DNA of 5,394 nt from Bacteriovoracaceae bacterium (GTDB lineage: Bacteria > Bdellovibrionota > UBA1018), in contig JAHFAB010000156.1 of the NCBI GenBank assembly GCA_023250795.1, forward strand, positions 1 through 5,394. Reading direction: 5' to 3'. The first letter of the stretch is position 1. The number at the start of each line of letters is the position of its first letter. The notes under the pieces were generated by a model that saw only the letters and a program-made list of their open reading frames with translations, was not told the DNA's origin and ran no database searches. The position numbers and the translations under genes were made by a program. Shown piece by piece: positions 4,804 through 5,394 of this stretch.

Positions 4804-5394
4804 ATGAATTATTTGGAAAAATCTCCCCTCTATCGAACTTTTCCAGCTTTAGATGGAGTGCGTGCCATCAGTATTCTCTGGGTGATCTTTTATCATCTTC
4901 CTATACCGGTAGTTTCTTGGCTGGCACCCCTGAGGATACGGGGTGAGCTCGGGGTGGAGTTGTTTTTTGCAATCAGTGGTTTTTTGGTCACGCGGAGCCT
5001 GTATCAATGTGCAGCTGGAAGGTCTGGGTCTGAAAAATCTTTCTGGGCTATTTCTAAAGACTTTCTAAAGAGGAGAGTGAGCCGGATTTTCCCTCCCTAT
5101 TTTTTACTTTTAGGGGTGATTGCCGCAATGGGTTTTTTCATGGACCCATCTTTGAGATCAAAGTTATACACGATGAAAGACCAGCTCTGGGTTTTTCCCT
5201 GTTTTGTGTCTAATTACCTGATCCCTTTTGCTCAAAATCCTGTGCCAGACTCGCTCGGGATTACTTGGTCTTTGGCTTTCGAAGAGCAGTTTTATCTCGG
5301 ATTACTTCTCCTTTTTATATTGCTTGGGAAACGATTTCTTTTTGCTTCAGTGTTTTTAGGGGGCATTTTTTCGATTGTTCTTCGATTTTTTTTG
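4804..5394 (+). CDS. Acyltransferase 3 family (OafA/YrhL-like) membrane O-acyltransferase, 3' end outside window
   Basis: Partial: 197 codons from ATG at 4804, open to the right edge. The family acylates sugars of LPS O-antigen, peptidoglycan, exopolysaccharide or small molecules at the inner membrane, passing acetyl groups across it. Visible family hallmarks: LDGVRAISILWVIFYH, giving Arg20 and His31 (the R-x10-H active-site motif in the first membrane helix), GVELFFAISGFLVT (50-63), FLKRRVSRIFPPYF (87-100) and WSLAFEEQFYL (155-165) with the conserved Glu pair 160-161. Hydrophobic segments occur at about 22-38, 50-64, 96-113 and 163-195, out of the usual ten or more in a full protein of about 350-400 or 600 residues. 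No strong Shine-Dalgarno is seen; AGGG at 4786-4789 is 14 nt upstream, rather far. It diverges from the glycosyltransferase gene, and both suggest surface polysaccharide modification. The family is firm; the acceptor is unknown. Confidence 0.93.
   Translation, partial: MNYLEKSPLYRTFPALDGVRAISILWVIFYHLPIPVVSWLAPLRIRGELGVELFFAISGFLVTRSLYQCAAGRSGSEKSFWAISKDFLKRRVSRIFPPYFLLLGVIAAMGFFMDPSLRSKLYTMKDQLWVFPCFVSNYLIPFAQNPVPDSLGITWSLAFEEQFYLGLLLLFILLGKRFLFASVFLGGIFSIVLRFFL

Noticed and set aside
1..5394. Defence system, mobile element, CRISPR array or RNA gene
   Set aside because: No transposase, integrase, long terminal repeats, spaced direct repeats, tRNA-like cloverleaf or rRNA signature was seen. 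All coding space is explained by the five genes.

Overview
The window looks like an AT-rich (about 40% GC by eye) Gram-negative bacterial chromosome segment. It is rich in genes for exported hydrolases and envelope modification. The two partial and three complete genes carry clear export signals or many membrane segments, and there are no phage, IS, CRISPR, tRNA or rRNA signals. The style of the secreted subtilase (a WGL segment before the catalytic domain, GTSQATAF around the active serine), the cluster of secreted enzymes and the low GC would suit a Bdellovibrionota-like or other deltaproteobacterial-type organism. That placement is an inference from recall, not a database result.

Layout: (1) positions 1-983, minus strand, hold the N-terminal 327 residues of an exported S8 (subtilisin-like) serine protease that runs off the left edge. 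(2) 984-1242 is a divergent intergenic region. It holds a good sigma-54-type -24/-12 promoter candidate facing the protease, a perfect 9-bp inverted repeat right at the predicted transcript start, and only weak sigma-70-like signals facing right. (3) 1243-2145, plus strand, encodes a 300-residue secreted protein with an HExxH zinc-peptidase motif and no family that I can name. (4) 2076-3206, minus strand, encodes a secreted S1/P1-type nuclease (zinc phospholipase C/P1 superfamily) with nearly all trinuclear-zinc ligands visible. Its end overlaps the zinc-peptidase gene tail-to-tail by 70 bp. (5) 3211-4737, minus strand, encodes a polytopic GT-C-like glycosyltransferase, separated by only 4 bp from the nuclease gene downstream, so the two probably form an operon. 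(6) 4804-5394, plus strand, holds the N-terminal 197 residues of an acyltransferase-3 family (OafA-like) membrane O-acyltransferase running off the right edge.

Taken together, three exported degradative enzymes (serine protease, zinc peptidase, nuclease) sit beside two envelope-modifying membrane enzymes (glycosyl and acyl transfer). This fits a scavenging or predatory lifestyle with digestion outside the cytoplasm. I see no evidence for a defence island or a wholly new multi-gene system. The most unusual items are the uncharacterised zinc peptidase, the sigma-54-like promoter with a hairpin at +1, the convergent overlap, and the glycosyltransferase-nuclease coupling.
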